12,816 bases of DNA from W0P28-013 sp963638355 (GTDB lineage: Bacteria; Bacteroidota; Bacteroidia; Bacteroidales; Paludibacteraceae): NCBI GenBank assembly GCA_963638355.1, contig CAVHRT010000047.1:1-12816 (forward strand). The letters run 5' to 3'. Position numbers and translations under genes: made by a program. Below, in pieces: positions 6,170 through 12,658 of this stretch (its first letter is position 1; each line of letters starts with the position of its first letter). Under the pieces are notes generated by a model that was not told the DNA's origin, did no database searches, and saw nothing but the letters and a program-made list of their open reading frames with translations.

Positions 6170-9124
6170 CTATTCAAGGAATTCCATTATCTGTTTTATG
6201 AGGACGTGGCGTTGGGCTTCGCTGGTGATGGCTTCGATTGGAAAACCGCAGATGAAGGTGCGGTAGAGACCTTTGTATGCCACGGCTGCCGACACGCCAT
6301 TTTGTGTGTAGCGCATGGCGGTGCAGGCTTTCGGGTCGGCTGGCTCGATGCCATCGGGCGACTCCACGCAGTAGAGCGAGTCATTCAGTTGCGCGCTGAA
6401 ACTGAAATCACCGCGAATGCCGCCGCGCGACACTACGCCACGCACTTTGCCGTCCTGCGTGGCGCGACCAGTTCGCCAAGTGAATTTGAGCACAGTGCGC
6501 GAAAAATATCGATCGGCCTCGCTGGCACTGCCTGTCCATAAATCGGTGCCGACATACGCGCCGCTGGTTAGAAATGCGCCGCCTTGCAGGCAATAGTCGG
6601 TTATTTTACGCTGATTTTCAGGCGAAAATGTGGCGAATTGCCATTGTGTGGAGTCGCTGCCAAGGTGGCAACGGCGCTGTTCGCCCAGAATCCAATCCAC
6701 AGCGCGATAATCCGACATAAGCACGCTACCATGCGCCACGGCTGCCGCGCTGCACGACACAAACGAATAGCCTGCCGCTCGCAGCGCGCGCCCGTGAACT
6801 ATCGGATAGTCGAAAGTGTTGCCAGCCACTGTGTGCGTGTCGAAATTGCAGTTGCTCGCGCCCCAGCCCGGTGCGTCGTCGTCGGACCATGGCTCGCTGC
6901 GTCGGAACTCGTTTTGTGCGCCCACATACGACAGGTCGCTGATGTAAGGCACGGCATCGTCGAGCCAATCGGGGAAGCCTGCAAAATCGCCCGAAGCAAA
7001 TCCTTCAGGACCAGAAATGCGATCGAACCCATTGACTATCAGTACAGTATGTTTGGCTTGCGAATTGCGGCAAACCGACAAAATCTCCGAAGGAAAACTT
7101 GCGCCGCCATCATTCACCGCTACAATTTTGAAACTGTAGATCTTATCAGGTTCGATGGCAAAACGCGTTACGCTATCGGTTAGCAGCGTGCCATTATCGA
7201 ACCCGCCATCGTCGATGCGCGTGTAAAGCACGAAGGCCGTTGGCGTGGCAGTTGGTTCGAGCGAATCCTGCACGGCGCGCCACGAGAGTTGCACCGTGTC
7301 GCCAAAAAGTTGCGCTGCAAAATCGCTCACAGGCAGCGGCTGAACTATGTACGGCTGTCCGTTTTGTTCTGCAATAAATCGTAGAATGCCTTTGTAGATG
7401 GCGCGGCAGGCGGTGAATTTGAACCTCGGATCGAGGCCGAGGCGCATATCTTCGAAATTTTGATGCGAAAACATCTCGAGCAGCATGGCTGGTACTTCGG
7501 GGCGGCGCGATTCGCTGTAACTCTTGTCCCACATGCCGCGGCAAGTCCATTCGGGGCAGCAGGTGTGGCGAATGTCGTCGATAAATTGCGTGGTAACATA
7601 GTCGGCCAAGTCGCGAGCCACTGCGCGCGATTGTCCGTTGGGATAGCGCAGCACATGATCGTTGTTGGTGGTGTAGATGCCTAGCGTGCCGACCACGCTA
7701 TCGTGTTTGCAGCCTGCGTCGGTGTGAATGCCGATGGAGAGGTCGATTGGGATTTTCAAACCTTCGGCTGATGGATCGTTTTCGCTGCCACCATTGAGCC
7801 AATTCACCCACAGGCCTCGCGACGAGATGTCATCAACGTAGTCGTTTTTGCCTTCGGAATAGAGATAAACCTCCTGCGGCGCGCCTGCCCATTGTAGCCA
7901 ATAGGTGGCGGCTTCGAGATGTCGCGCGCGACCGCTCACTACTGCGCTATCGTCTTCGATGGAACGCGCTACACAGCCCATACCACCGCCAAAACGCACG
8001 GCATCGGCCACTGCCACGCCGCCCGCATGACTTTGGTTCGAAAGCACAACCTTTCCAAAATCGGCATCGAGTCCGCGACGAAAACGGAATTTCCCGAGAT
8101 AGATCCAAGTGCCAGCGCCCATGGTTTGATTGACCACTATTTCGGTCGCGCCGCCAGCATGATAGACCGTGTAGTGTGCCGCTGTAGTGTTGTTGCTGGT
8201 GTGGGGATACGCCACCGAAACCCAATATTCTCCATCTTCGGGAATGTCGGGAATCCACTCCACAAAAGCCTCTTCCGAGTTGCTTGTGGTGCGCATCAGG
8301 CGGCAAGTGCCAGCACCAAATGGACTCTCGCCTCGTTCGTAAGTCGATTTTTTCTGCCAAAATCCGCCCTGTGCTGTGCTGAAATAGCTGCTTGTGCCCG
8401 TTTCGCAATAGAGCGCGTCGTGGCTGATGTTGTCGTTATCGTTGTCGACAATCACTTCGTGCGTCTGCACATCGCGTTCGCGCGGCAGCAACACATTTGC
8501 GCCAGCATTTTCGAGCATCGGCAGCAGATAGGTCAGTACATACGACTCCGAGAGCTTGTCCTCCACCGTCTCGAAATAGCGCGCACGCTGCCACCGCCAA
8601 CGATTGCTTTTTTGGTCGAAATACCAGCCGTGACTGTGCCACAAGGCGATGTTGCGATTTTGCAAACCTTGGCTGATAGTGTAGGGCTGAGAGGCGTGCG
8701 TGATGAAACTTTTCGGATTGCGATTGGTGGGCGAGAGTTTGTTTTTCTCCGAATCGGGACGAAAACGACTCGGCACGAGCGACTCAATTTTTTTGCCATT
8801 GGCATAGACCTCCACCTTGAAATTTGGGTAATCGTCGGCGGCTAGTGCGGTCAGTCCCGCCGTGAGTGAGTCGACTGTGGCGGGGCGAAAGGGCATGGCG
8901 CTGAAGGCAAAATTGGCGTGGACGGCGAGCGTTTTGGCTTTGTTGTTCACCAAAATTTTTTTGACGCGTGCATCGCTCACGGTCATGTATTGGTCGCTGA
9001 ACGTGCGCAGATAGTCGGTCATGGCTTGCCGCAGTGCGTCCTGCTGCGCCAGCATAGGCAGTGCAACTAGCAAAAATAGTACGATTATCAGCGATTTTCC
9101 TCTCATTATCAGCGATTTCGTCAT
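6170..9124 (-). CDS. Secreted N-acetylmuramoyl-L-alanine amidase-like protein with inserted golvesin (Xly-CBD-like) domain, Fn3 and C-terminal domain ('xanthan lyase' type)
   Basis: 984 residues from the ATG at 9124. A signal peptide (hydrophobic LIIVLFLLVALPMLA, cleavage near AQQ) sends it to the periplasm or surface. A split amidase_3-like domain follows. Its first half at ~155-220 has HSHGW (H165 in the GHGG position) and a glutamate in VEDKL (E188). Its second half at ~455-590 has GIHTDAG (H467) and PAMLLEM (E550). These match the zinc ligands and catalytic Glu of peptidoglycan amidases. Between the halves, ~243-380, sits a golvesin/Xly-CBD-like beta domain (WIYLGKFRF, VVLSNQSHAGGVAVADAVRF). 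An Fn3-like domain spans ~600-686. The last ~290 residues form a separate domain of unknown function that looks alpha/beta (HTVLIVNGFDRI, DYCLQGGAFLTSGAYVG). Such proteins are often auto-named xanthan lyase, but the sequence supports cell-wall amidase activity, as inference. Start alternatives are TTG 9136 (unlikely) and ATG 9106, just before the hydrophobic core. The gene is convergent with yifB. Confidence 0.85.
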   Translation of the reverse strand: MTKSLIMRGKSLIIVLFLLVALPMLAQQDALRQAMTDYLRTFSDQYMTVSDARVKKILVNNKAKTLAVHANFAFSAMPFRPATVDSLTAGLTALAADDYPNFKVEVYANGKKIESLVPSRFRPDSEKNKLSPTNRNPKSFITHASQPYTISQGLQNRNIALWHSHGWYFDQKSNRWRWQRARYFETVEDKLSESYVLTYLLPMLENAGANVLLPRERDVQTHEVIVDNDNDNISHDALYCETGTSSYFSTAQGGFWQKKSTYERGESPFGAGTCRLMRTTSNSEEAFVEWIPDIPEDGEYWVSVAYPHTSNNTTAAHYTVYHAGGATEIVVNQTMGAGTWIYLGKFRFRRGLDADFGKVVLSNQSHAGGVAVADAVRFGGGMGCVARSIEDDSAVVSGRARHLEAATYWLQWAGAPQEVYLYSEGKNDYVDDISSRGLWVNWLNGGSENDPSAEGLKIPIDLSIGIHTDAGCKHDSVVGTLGIYTTNNDHVLRYPNGQSRAVARDLADYVTTQFIDDIRHTCCPEWTCRGMWDKSYSESRRPEVPAMLLEMFSHQNFEDMRLGLDPRFKFTACRAIYKGILRFIAEQNGQPYIVQPLPVSDFAAQLFGDTVQLSWRAVQDSLEPTATPTAFVLYTRIDDGGFDNGTLLTDSVTRFAIEPDKIYSFKIVAVNDGGASFPSEILSVCRNSQAKHTVLIVNGFDRISGPEGFASGDFAGFPDWLDDAVPYISDLSYVGAQNEFRRSEPWSDDDAPGWGASNCNFDTHTVAGNTFDYPIVHGRALRAAGYSFVSCSAAAVAHGSVLMSDYRAVDWILGEQRRCHLGSDSTQWQFATFSPENQRKITDYCLQGGAFLTSGAYVGTDLWTGSASEADRYFSRTVLKFTWRTGRATQDGKVRGVVSRGGIRGDFSFSAQLNDSLYCVESPDGIEPADPKACTAMRYTQNGVSAAVAYKGLYRTFICGFPIEAITSEAQRHVLIKQIMEFLE

Positions 9125-9140
9125 TTGCGATGACAAAATG

Positions 9141-9148
9141 CAAAGTTA
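9141..9148 (-). promoter_or_regulatory. -7 box of the golvesin/amidase gene promoter
   Basis: On the minus strand, TAACTTTG (9148-9141) followed by C fits TAnnTTTG. I see no good -33 TTTG 19-21 bp upstream. A start near 9135 would leave ~11 nt before ATG 9124 or ~29 nt before ATG 9106, which gives slight support to the downstream start. Confidence 0.5.
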
Positions 9149-9199
9149 CGAAAAAAGTGCGAAAGTAGGTTGCGGAATTTTGACGCGATGCTTGAAATA

Positions 9200-9316
9200 G
9201 TTAGGAATTAGGAGTGAGGAGTTAGGAGTGAGCGCATGACAGATGGACAATGCGGCTTCATTTTATCATTCGATGATTGTTATGTAGGGGTGAATGATTA
9301 TTCGCCCGTGAAACAT
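9200..9316 (+). repeat. 117-bp direct repeat, copy 1 (upstream of first ATPase)
   Basis: This segment matches 10933-11049 over 117 bp without gaps, with 7 mismatches by eye (~94% identity). It begins with four TTAGGAG-type heptamers (9201-9228). It continues through CAGATGGACAATGCGGCTTC, then a small hairpin ATCAT-TCG-ATGAT (9265-9277) and a larger hairpin at 9288-9307 (GGGTGAAT GATT ATTCGCCC), and ends GTGAAACAT. It lies in the 451-bp gap before the first ATPase. No coding region is convincing: an ORF from 9236 starts inside the repeat and has no family resemblance. Confidence 0.92.
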
Positions 9317-9391
9317 AAGGACACATCGAAGTACGTTTTTTTACTTTTGATAAAAAATCCATTATTTCATCGCTCTTTTGAATTATTTTTG

Positions 9392-9399
9392 TACCTTTG
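9392..9399 (+). promoter_or_regulatory. -7 box of the first ATPase promoter
   Basis: TACCTTTG followed by C matches TAnnTTTG exactly, and it is the same octamer as in the second ATPase promoter. The -33 element is poor: the nearest TTTG, at 9377-9380, is only 11 bp upstream. Another -7-like box, TATTTTTG, lies inside the right arm of the adjacent palindrome (9427-9434). Transcription from the first box would begin inside the palindrome. Confidence 0.55.
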
Positions 9400-9400
9400 C

Positions 9401-9438
9401 ACTGCAAAAACAGTCGAATATTCGACTATTTTTGCAGT
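9401..9438. promoter_or_regulatory. 38-bp near-perfect palindrome at the predicted transcription start of the first ATPase gene
   Basis: The left arm ACTGCAAAAACAGTCGAAT (9401-9419) pairs with the right arm ATTCGACTATTTTTGCAGT (9420-9438). There is one mismatch (C9411 against A9428) and no loop. It starts two bases after the -7 box. The position suggests an operator, possibly bound by the ATPase itself or another dimeric regulator, or a cruciform/RNA hairpin. The role is inference; the symmetry is seen directly. Confidence 0.85.
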
Positions 9439-9575
9439 AGAGATTTGTGAAAATCTTTCTAAACTGCGATGTAGAGCGGATTCTGGAGAGTTTGAGAACT
9501 TTTAAAAATCTAGGGAATGACCGTTAAATGCTAAAAATTGCGAGAATCAAATTTGTACTAAAAAAATAAGGCACT

Positions 9576-10889
9576 ATGATTATTCAGAGAAATGCTTATG
9601 TTGAACGCTTATTGAGCAAGCGTTGGAATGGACGAGTGAAAATAATCACTGGGATTCGCCGTTGCGGCAAGTCATTCCTTTTGTTTTCGCTCTACAAAAA
9701 CCGCCTTTTGTCTGACGGAGTTACGGAAGATTGTTTTGTTGAGATAGCGCTAGATCGTAAAGAGCACTTAAAATATCGAAATCCGAATGCGCTATATGAT
9801 TGTATCGTGTCACTTACGCGCGACGCGTCGAAACGTTTTTATGTCTTTATCGACGAAATTCAGCTCTCGTTGCGCATAAAACGTGATGATGTCGATGAAA
9901 AGTTAGTTGCAGATGACGACAGAGATATGCTCTATACCACATTTTACGACGTGTTGAACGATCTTATGTCGCGCGACAATCTTGATATTTATGTTACGGG
10001 CAGCAACTCCAAAATGCTATCGACCGATATTGTTACCAATTTCCGAGATCGCGGCAGTGAAATAAAAGTCTATCCGCTTTCGTTTAGCGAATATTACCCA
10101 ATTTCGTCAATGGAAAAGGGAGATGCTTTCGAGCAATATCTTACCTATGGCGGAATGCCATCGGTGATACTTGAAAATGATGAGAAAGAGAAGCAAAGGT
10201 ATCTGTCGGGTATTCACCGAAGAGTGTATATAAAGGACATTGTAGAACGTTATGGCTTGAAAGATGACGAAGTACTTGATGCACTTATCGATTCGCTTTA
10301 TTCTTCGGTTGGATCGCTAACAAATATGCACAATCTAGCCAATGCAGCGAGCAGTTTAATGCGACGCAATACTTCGGGGCATACCATCAAAAAGTACATC
10401 GACTATCTCGAAGATTCCTACTTGTTTGTCGCTGCTAAACGTTACGACATAAAGGGTAAGAGATATTTTGAAAATACTCAAAAATATTATGCCATCGATA
10501 CGGGTTTGCGTAATGCAAAACTTAAGTTTCGTCAGCAAGAAAAAACGCACTTAATGGAAAATATAATATTCATTGAACTTATTCGACGCGGTTATCAAGT
10601 TGATGTTGGCGTGGTTGAAAATACTCGTATAGTAGATGGTAAAAAACAGCAATCGCTATATGAAATTGATTTTATTGTTAATTTAGGTAGTGAAAAGGTT
10701 TATATTCAGTCGGCATTGAACATTGATACCGATGAAAAACGTCAGCAGGAGACATTTTCATTGAAAAATTCAGGTGATTTTTTCAAAAAAATCGTTATAG
10801 TTGGTGGCAATGCCCAGCCATGGACCGACGAAGATGGCATAGTTTATATGGGCGTTATACCATTTTTGTTAGATGAAAAATTGCTGTAG
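9576..10889 (+). CDS. COG1373-type ATP-binding protein (AAA_14 ATPase + DUF4143)
   Basis: A 437-residue cytoplasmic P-loop ATPase. Walker A is GIRRCGKS (26-33), Walker B FIDE (~91-94), and a sensor-like VTGSNS lies near 140-145, followed by FRDRGSE. The YGGMP motif (~190) marks the junction to the DUF4143 half. The C-terminus has a PD-(D/E)XK nuclease-like core: a glutamate in MENIIFIEL, then EIDFIV (~363-368), and VYIQSA where typical members have (E/D)xK. The catalytic lysine is therefore absent. The family is multi-copy in many Bacteroidota and its biological role is unknown. Start ATG 9576 has a weak AAGG 5 bp upstream. The coding sequence is visibly more AT-rich than the genes at 397-9124, which hints at a separate origin. 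The gene lies between two 117-bp direct repeats and behind a 38-bp palindrome. Confidence 0.9.
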   Translation: MIIQRNAYVERLLSKRWNGRVKIITGIRRCGKSFLLFSLYKNRLLSDGVTEDCFVEIALDRKEHLKYRNPNALYDCIVSLTRDASKRFYVFIDEIQLSLRIKRDDVDEKLVADDDRDMLYTTFYDVLNDLMSRDNLDIYVTGSNSKMLSTDIVTNFRDRGSEIKVYPLSFSEYYPISSMEKGDAFEQYLTYGGMPSVILENDEKEKQRYLSGIHRRVYIKDIVERYGLKDDEVLDALIDSLYSSVGSLTNMHNLANAASSLMRRNTSGHTIKKYIDYLEDSYLFVAAKRYDIKGKRYFENTQKYYAIDTGLRNAKLKFRQQEKTHLMENIIFIELIRRGYQVDVGVVENTRIVDGKKQQSLYEIDFIVNLGSEKVYIQSALNIDTDEKRQQETFSLKNSGDFFKKIVIVGGNAQPWTDEDGIVYMGVIPFLLDEKLL

Positions 10890-10906
10890 TAGCGAAAACG
10901 ATAATA

Positions 10907-10928
10907 GGGACGCGCCATGGCGCGTCCC
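10907..10928. repeat. Perfect 22-bp palindrome after the first ATPase (possible 3' hairpin)
   Basis: GGGACGCGCCA (10907-10917) is followed by its exact reverse complement to 10928, starting 18 bp after the ATPase stop. The flanking AATAGGGACGCG also opens the element at 12659-12684, after the second ATPase. A very stable GC-rich hairpin here could act at the mRNA 3' end. There is no T-run, so a classical intrinsic terminator is not supported. Confidence 0.75.
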
Positions 10929-10932
10929 GAAA

Positions 10933-11049
10933 GTTAGGAATTAGGAGTGAGGAGTTAGGAGTGTTCGTATCACAGATGGACAATGCGGCTTCATTCTATC
11001 ATTCGATGATTGTTATGTAGGGGCGGATGATTATTCGCCCGTGAAACAT
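10933..11049 (+). repeat. 117-bp direct repeat, copy 2 (upstream of second ATPase)
   Basis: Ungapped match to 9200-9316 with 7 mismatches by eye. The copies are in the same orientation, offset by 1733 bp, and bracket the first ATPase gene with its promoter. Four TTAGGAG-type heptamers occupy 10934-10961. The hairpin at 11021-11040 reads GGGCGGAT GATT ATTCGCCC. Its two differences from copy 1 keep base pairing through G-U wobble. It sits in the 389-bp gap between the two ATPases, where I see no gene. Confidence 0.92.
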
Positions 11050-11077
11050 GGCGCATTATTTCCCGTGTGATATGCCT

Positions 11078-11140
11078 AATCCAAAAATATGGCAAGAATT
11101 TTGGATTATAATCCAAAAAAAATGGTAAGATTTTTGGATT
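11078..11140. repeat. Two hairpin units about 32-33 bp apart upstream of the second ATPase promoter, with a 20-bp palindrome at the junction
   Basis: Unit 1 (11078-11107) and unit 2 (11110-11140) both run AATCCAAAAA ... ATGG(C/T)AAGA ... TTTTGGATT, so each can fold on itself. Their ATGG cores are exactly 33 bp apart. Where they meet, TTTTGGATTA (11099-11108) is followed by its exact reverse complement TAATCCAAAA (11109-11118), a perfect 20-bp palindrome. The units end 19 bp before the -33 element, a plausible position for regulator binding. Confidence 0.75.
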
Positions 11141-11159
11141 TGGCTTTTTTACGACAAAA

Positions 11160-11189
11160 ATTGACATTCAACTTTTTTTACTACCTTTG
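11160..11189 (+). promoter_or_regulatory. Bacteroidota-type promoter of the second ATPase
   Basis: ATTG (11160-11163), 18 bp, then TACCTTTG (11182-11189) followed by C. The -7 octamer is identical to that of the first ATPase. The start would be near 11196, giving a leader of ~83 nt made almost entirely of three 33-bp-spaced repeats. Confidence 0.7.
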
Positions 11190-11194
11190 CGGTT

Positions 11195-11275
11195 GGAAAA
11201 ATGTGATTTTTAACCCATAAATGGGCAGGAAAAATGTGATTTTTCATAGGTAAAACAGTAGGAAAAATGTGATTT
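11195..11275 (+). repeat. Triple leader repeat GGAAAAATGTGATTT with exact 33-bp period
   Basis: The core GGAAAAATGTGATTT occurs at 11195, 11228 and 11261, extended by TT in the first two copies. The 16-18 bp between cores are not conserved. Each core contains ATG directly followed by TGA (ATG at 11201, 11234 and 11267). All three are in frame with the ATPase ATG at 11279. The repeats occupy the predicted 5' untranslated leader. They could be operator sites, or start-stop elements that hold ribosomes upstream of the gene. Both are inference. Confidence 0.88.
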
Positions 11276-11278
11276 CGT

Positions 11279-12604
11279 ATGCTTAAACGCAAGATTGACA
11301 GCGTGTTACGCGCGTGGAAGGAAAATCCAGAAAGAAAACCGATGATTGTGAAGGGCGCACGACAAGTGGGCAAGACTGCTTCAATCCGCCAATTTGGCAA
11401 TGAATGTTATGCCCATGTGGTGGAATTTAATTTTGTGCTTCAGCCAAAATTCTGTGCCATTTTCGATGACGGATTCGAGGTAAATGCCATTTTGAAAAAC
11501 ATTTCGTTGCTCGATCCATCGCTAAAATTTGTGCCGCACAAAACATTGATTTTTTTTGACGAGTTGCAAGCCTGCCCTAGCTGCGCGACTTCGCTTAAAA
11601 CCTTCAAACAGGACGGCCGATATGACGTGATTTGCTCTGGTTCGCTGATGGGTGTCTACTATCAGCAAATAGAATCGAACAGCGTGGGCTACAAAGAGGA
11701 TTACGAAATGACCTCGATGGATTTTGAAGAATTTCTGTGGGCAAATGGTTATGGCGAGGAACAAATTGATGATATTTACCAACATTTGACGCAGCTCAAA
11801 CCATTTTCGGAACTGGAGATGGATGTGCTAATGCGACTTTTTCGTACCTATATGGTGCTTGGCGGTATGCCCGAAGTGGTGCAAAAATATGTCTCACAAA
11901 ATAATTTTTCTGGCACGCTTGCACTGCAACGGCAGTTACTTTTGGATTACGAAGAGGATATTACAAAATATGCTGCGGGTTTTGACAAAGCCAAAGTGTT
12001 GGGCGTTTATCGGCATATCTCTACTTTTTTGGCGCAGGAGAATAAAAAATTTCAGGTTACAAAACTTGCTTCTGGAGCGCGTAACCGCGAATATGTTGGC
12101 GCTGTGGAGTGGCTCGGCAATGCTGGAATTGTGAATGTGTGCTATTGCTTGCAATCGCTCGAACTGCCTTTGCGAGGCAATTACAACCCTAAACTGTATA
12201 AACTCTATTTTCGCGACACTGGCATGCTCATTGCTTCGCTCGATGAGGAGGCGCAAGAAGACCTGCGAGCCAACAAAAATTTTGGAACATACAAAGGCGC
12301 GATCTATGAAAATATAGTTGGTGATATGCTTGTAAAACAGGGTTACGAACTCTATTTCTACAAAAATGAAAAATCAACGCTCGAAATGGATTTTTTTGTG
12401 CGCAATGCTAACTCGTTGATCCCCATTGAAGTGAAAGCAAACGATGCCGATACAATATCGCTAAATAAACTCACGTCGGGTAACTACAGCGATATTCGTT
12501 TTGGAATAAAATTGTGCAATAAAAATGTTGGTTTCAATGGTCGGTTCTACACAATTCCGTACTTCACTACTTTTCTATTGCGTCGCTTTTTGAACGAAAA
12601 ATAA
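11279..12604 (+). CDS. COG1373-type ATP-binding protein (AAA_14 ATPase + DUF4143), nuclease-like core intact
   Basis: A 441-residue P-loop ATPase. Walker A is GARQVGKT (26-33), Walker B IFFDE (91-95), a sensor-like CSGSLMG spans 119-125, and LGGMPEV at 194-200 leads into DUF4143. The C-terminal PD-(D/E)XK-like core keeps all expected residues: E344 (YENIVGDML), D371 (EMDFFV) and E384-x-K386 (PIEVK). The neighbouring ATPase has lost the last motif. The two proteins share the fold but little sequence, so they are not a recent duplication. The family's cellular role is unknown, and nuclease activity has not been read from experiment. I start at ATG 11279 because three in-frame TGA codons lie just upstream. 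There is no clear Shine-Dalgarno sequence. A 117-bp repeat, two hairpin units, a promoter and three leader repeats precede it. Confidence 0.92.
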   Translation: MLKRKIDSVLRAWKENPERKPMIVKGARQVGKTASIRQFGNECYAHVVEFNFVLQPKFCAIFDDGFEVNAILKNISLLDPSLKFVPHKTLIFFDELQACPSCATSLKTFKQDGRYDVICSGSLMGVYYQQIESNSVGYKEDYEMTSMDFEEFLWANGYGEEQIDDIYQHLTQLKPFSELEMDVLMRLFRTYMVLGGMPEVVQKYVSQNNFSGTLALQRQLLLDYEEDITKYAAGFDKAKVLGVYRHISTFLAQENKKFQVTKLASGARNREYVGAVEWLGNAGIVNVCYCLQSLELPLRGNYNPKLYKLYFRDTGMLIASLDEEAQEDLRANKNFGTYKGAIYENIVGDMLVKQGYELYFYKNEKSTLEMDFFVRNANSLIPIEVKANDADTISLNKLTSGNYSDIRFGIKLCNKNVGFNGRFYTIPYFTTFLLRRFLNEK

Positions 12605-12626
12605 CTTTTTAGCTAATCTATTCCTT

Positions 12627-12644
12627 CTGCCCTCTTGTGGGCAG
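12627..12644 (+). terminator. Possible terminator hairpin after the second ATPase
   Basis: CTGCCC (12627-12632), a 6-nt loop, then GGGCAG (12639-12644), 22 bp after the ATPase stop. The stem is short and is not followed by a T-run, so termination is only a possibility. Confidence 0.35.
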
Positions 12645-12658
12645 ATGCTCTAAAGAAA

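Noticed and set aside
9236..9505. 89-codon plus-strand open frame before the first ATPase
   Set aside because: It begins inside the 117-bp repeat, crosses the promoter and the palindrome, and resembles no family. The same region in repeat copy 2 does not continue as this frame.
9200..11049. Insertion sequence or composite transposon formed by the 117-bp repeats
   Set aside because: There is no transposase, no terminal inverted repeats and no evident target-site duplication. The repeats are direct and contain no ORF.
11089..11220. 43-codon plus-strand frame starting MARILDYNPKK
   Set aside because: It spans the promoter of the second ATPase and consists of the hairpin units. There is no separate promoter or ribosome site for it. 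It could still be a decayed coding remnant.
11195..11275. CRISPR-like array (three 15-17 bp repeats with ~16-18 bp spacers)
   Set aside because: Repeats and spacers are too short, there are only three units, no cas genes are near, and the array sits exactly in an ATPase leader.
11149..11400. 83-codon minus-strand open frame with repeated Lys-Asn-His-Ile-Phe-Pro
   Set aside because: The peptide repeat is just the reverse reading of the 33-bp leader repeats. The frame runs antisense into the ATPase start.
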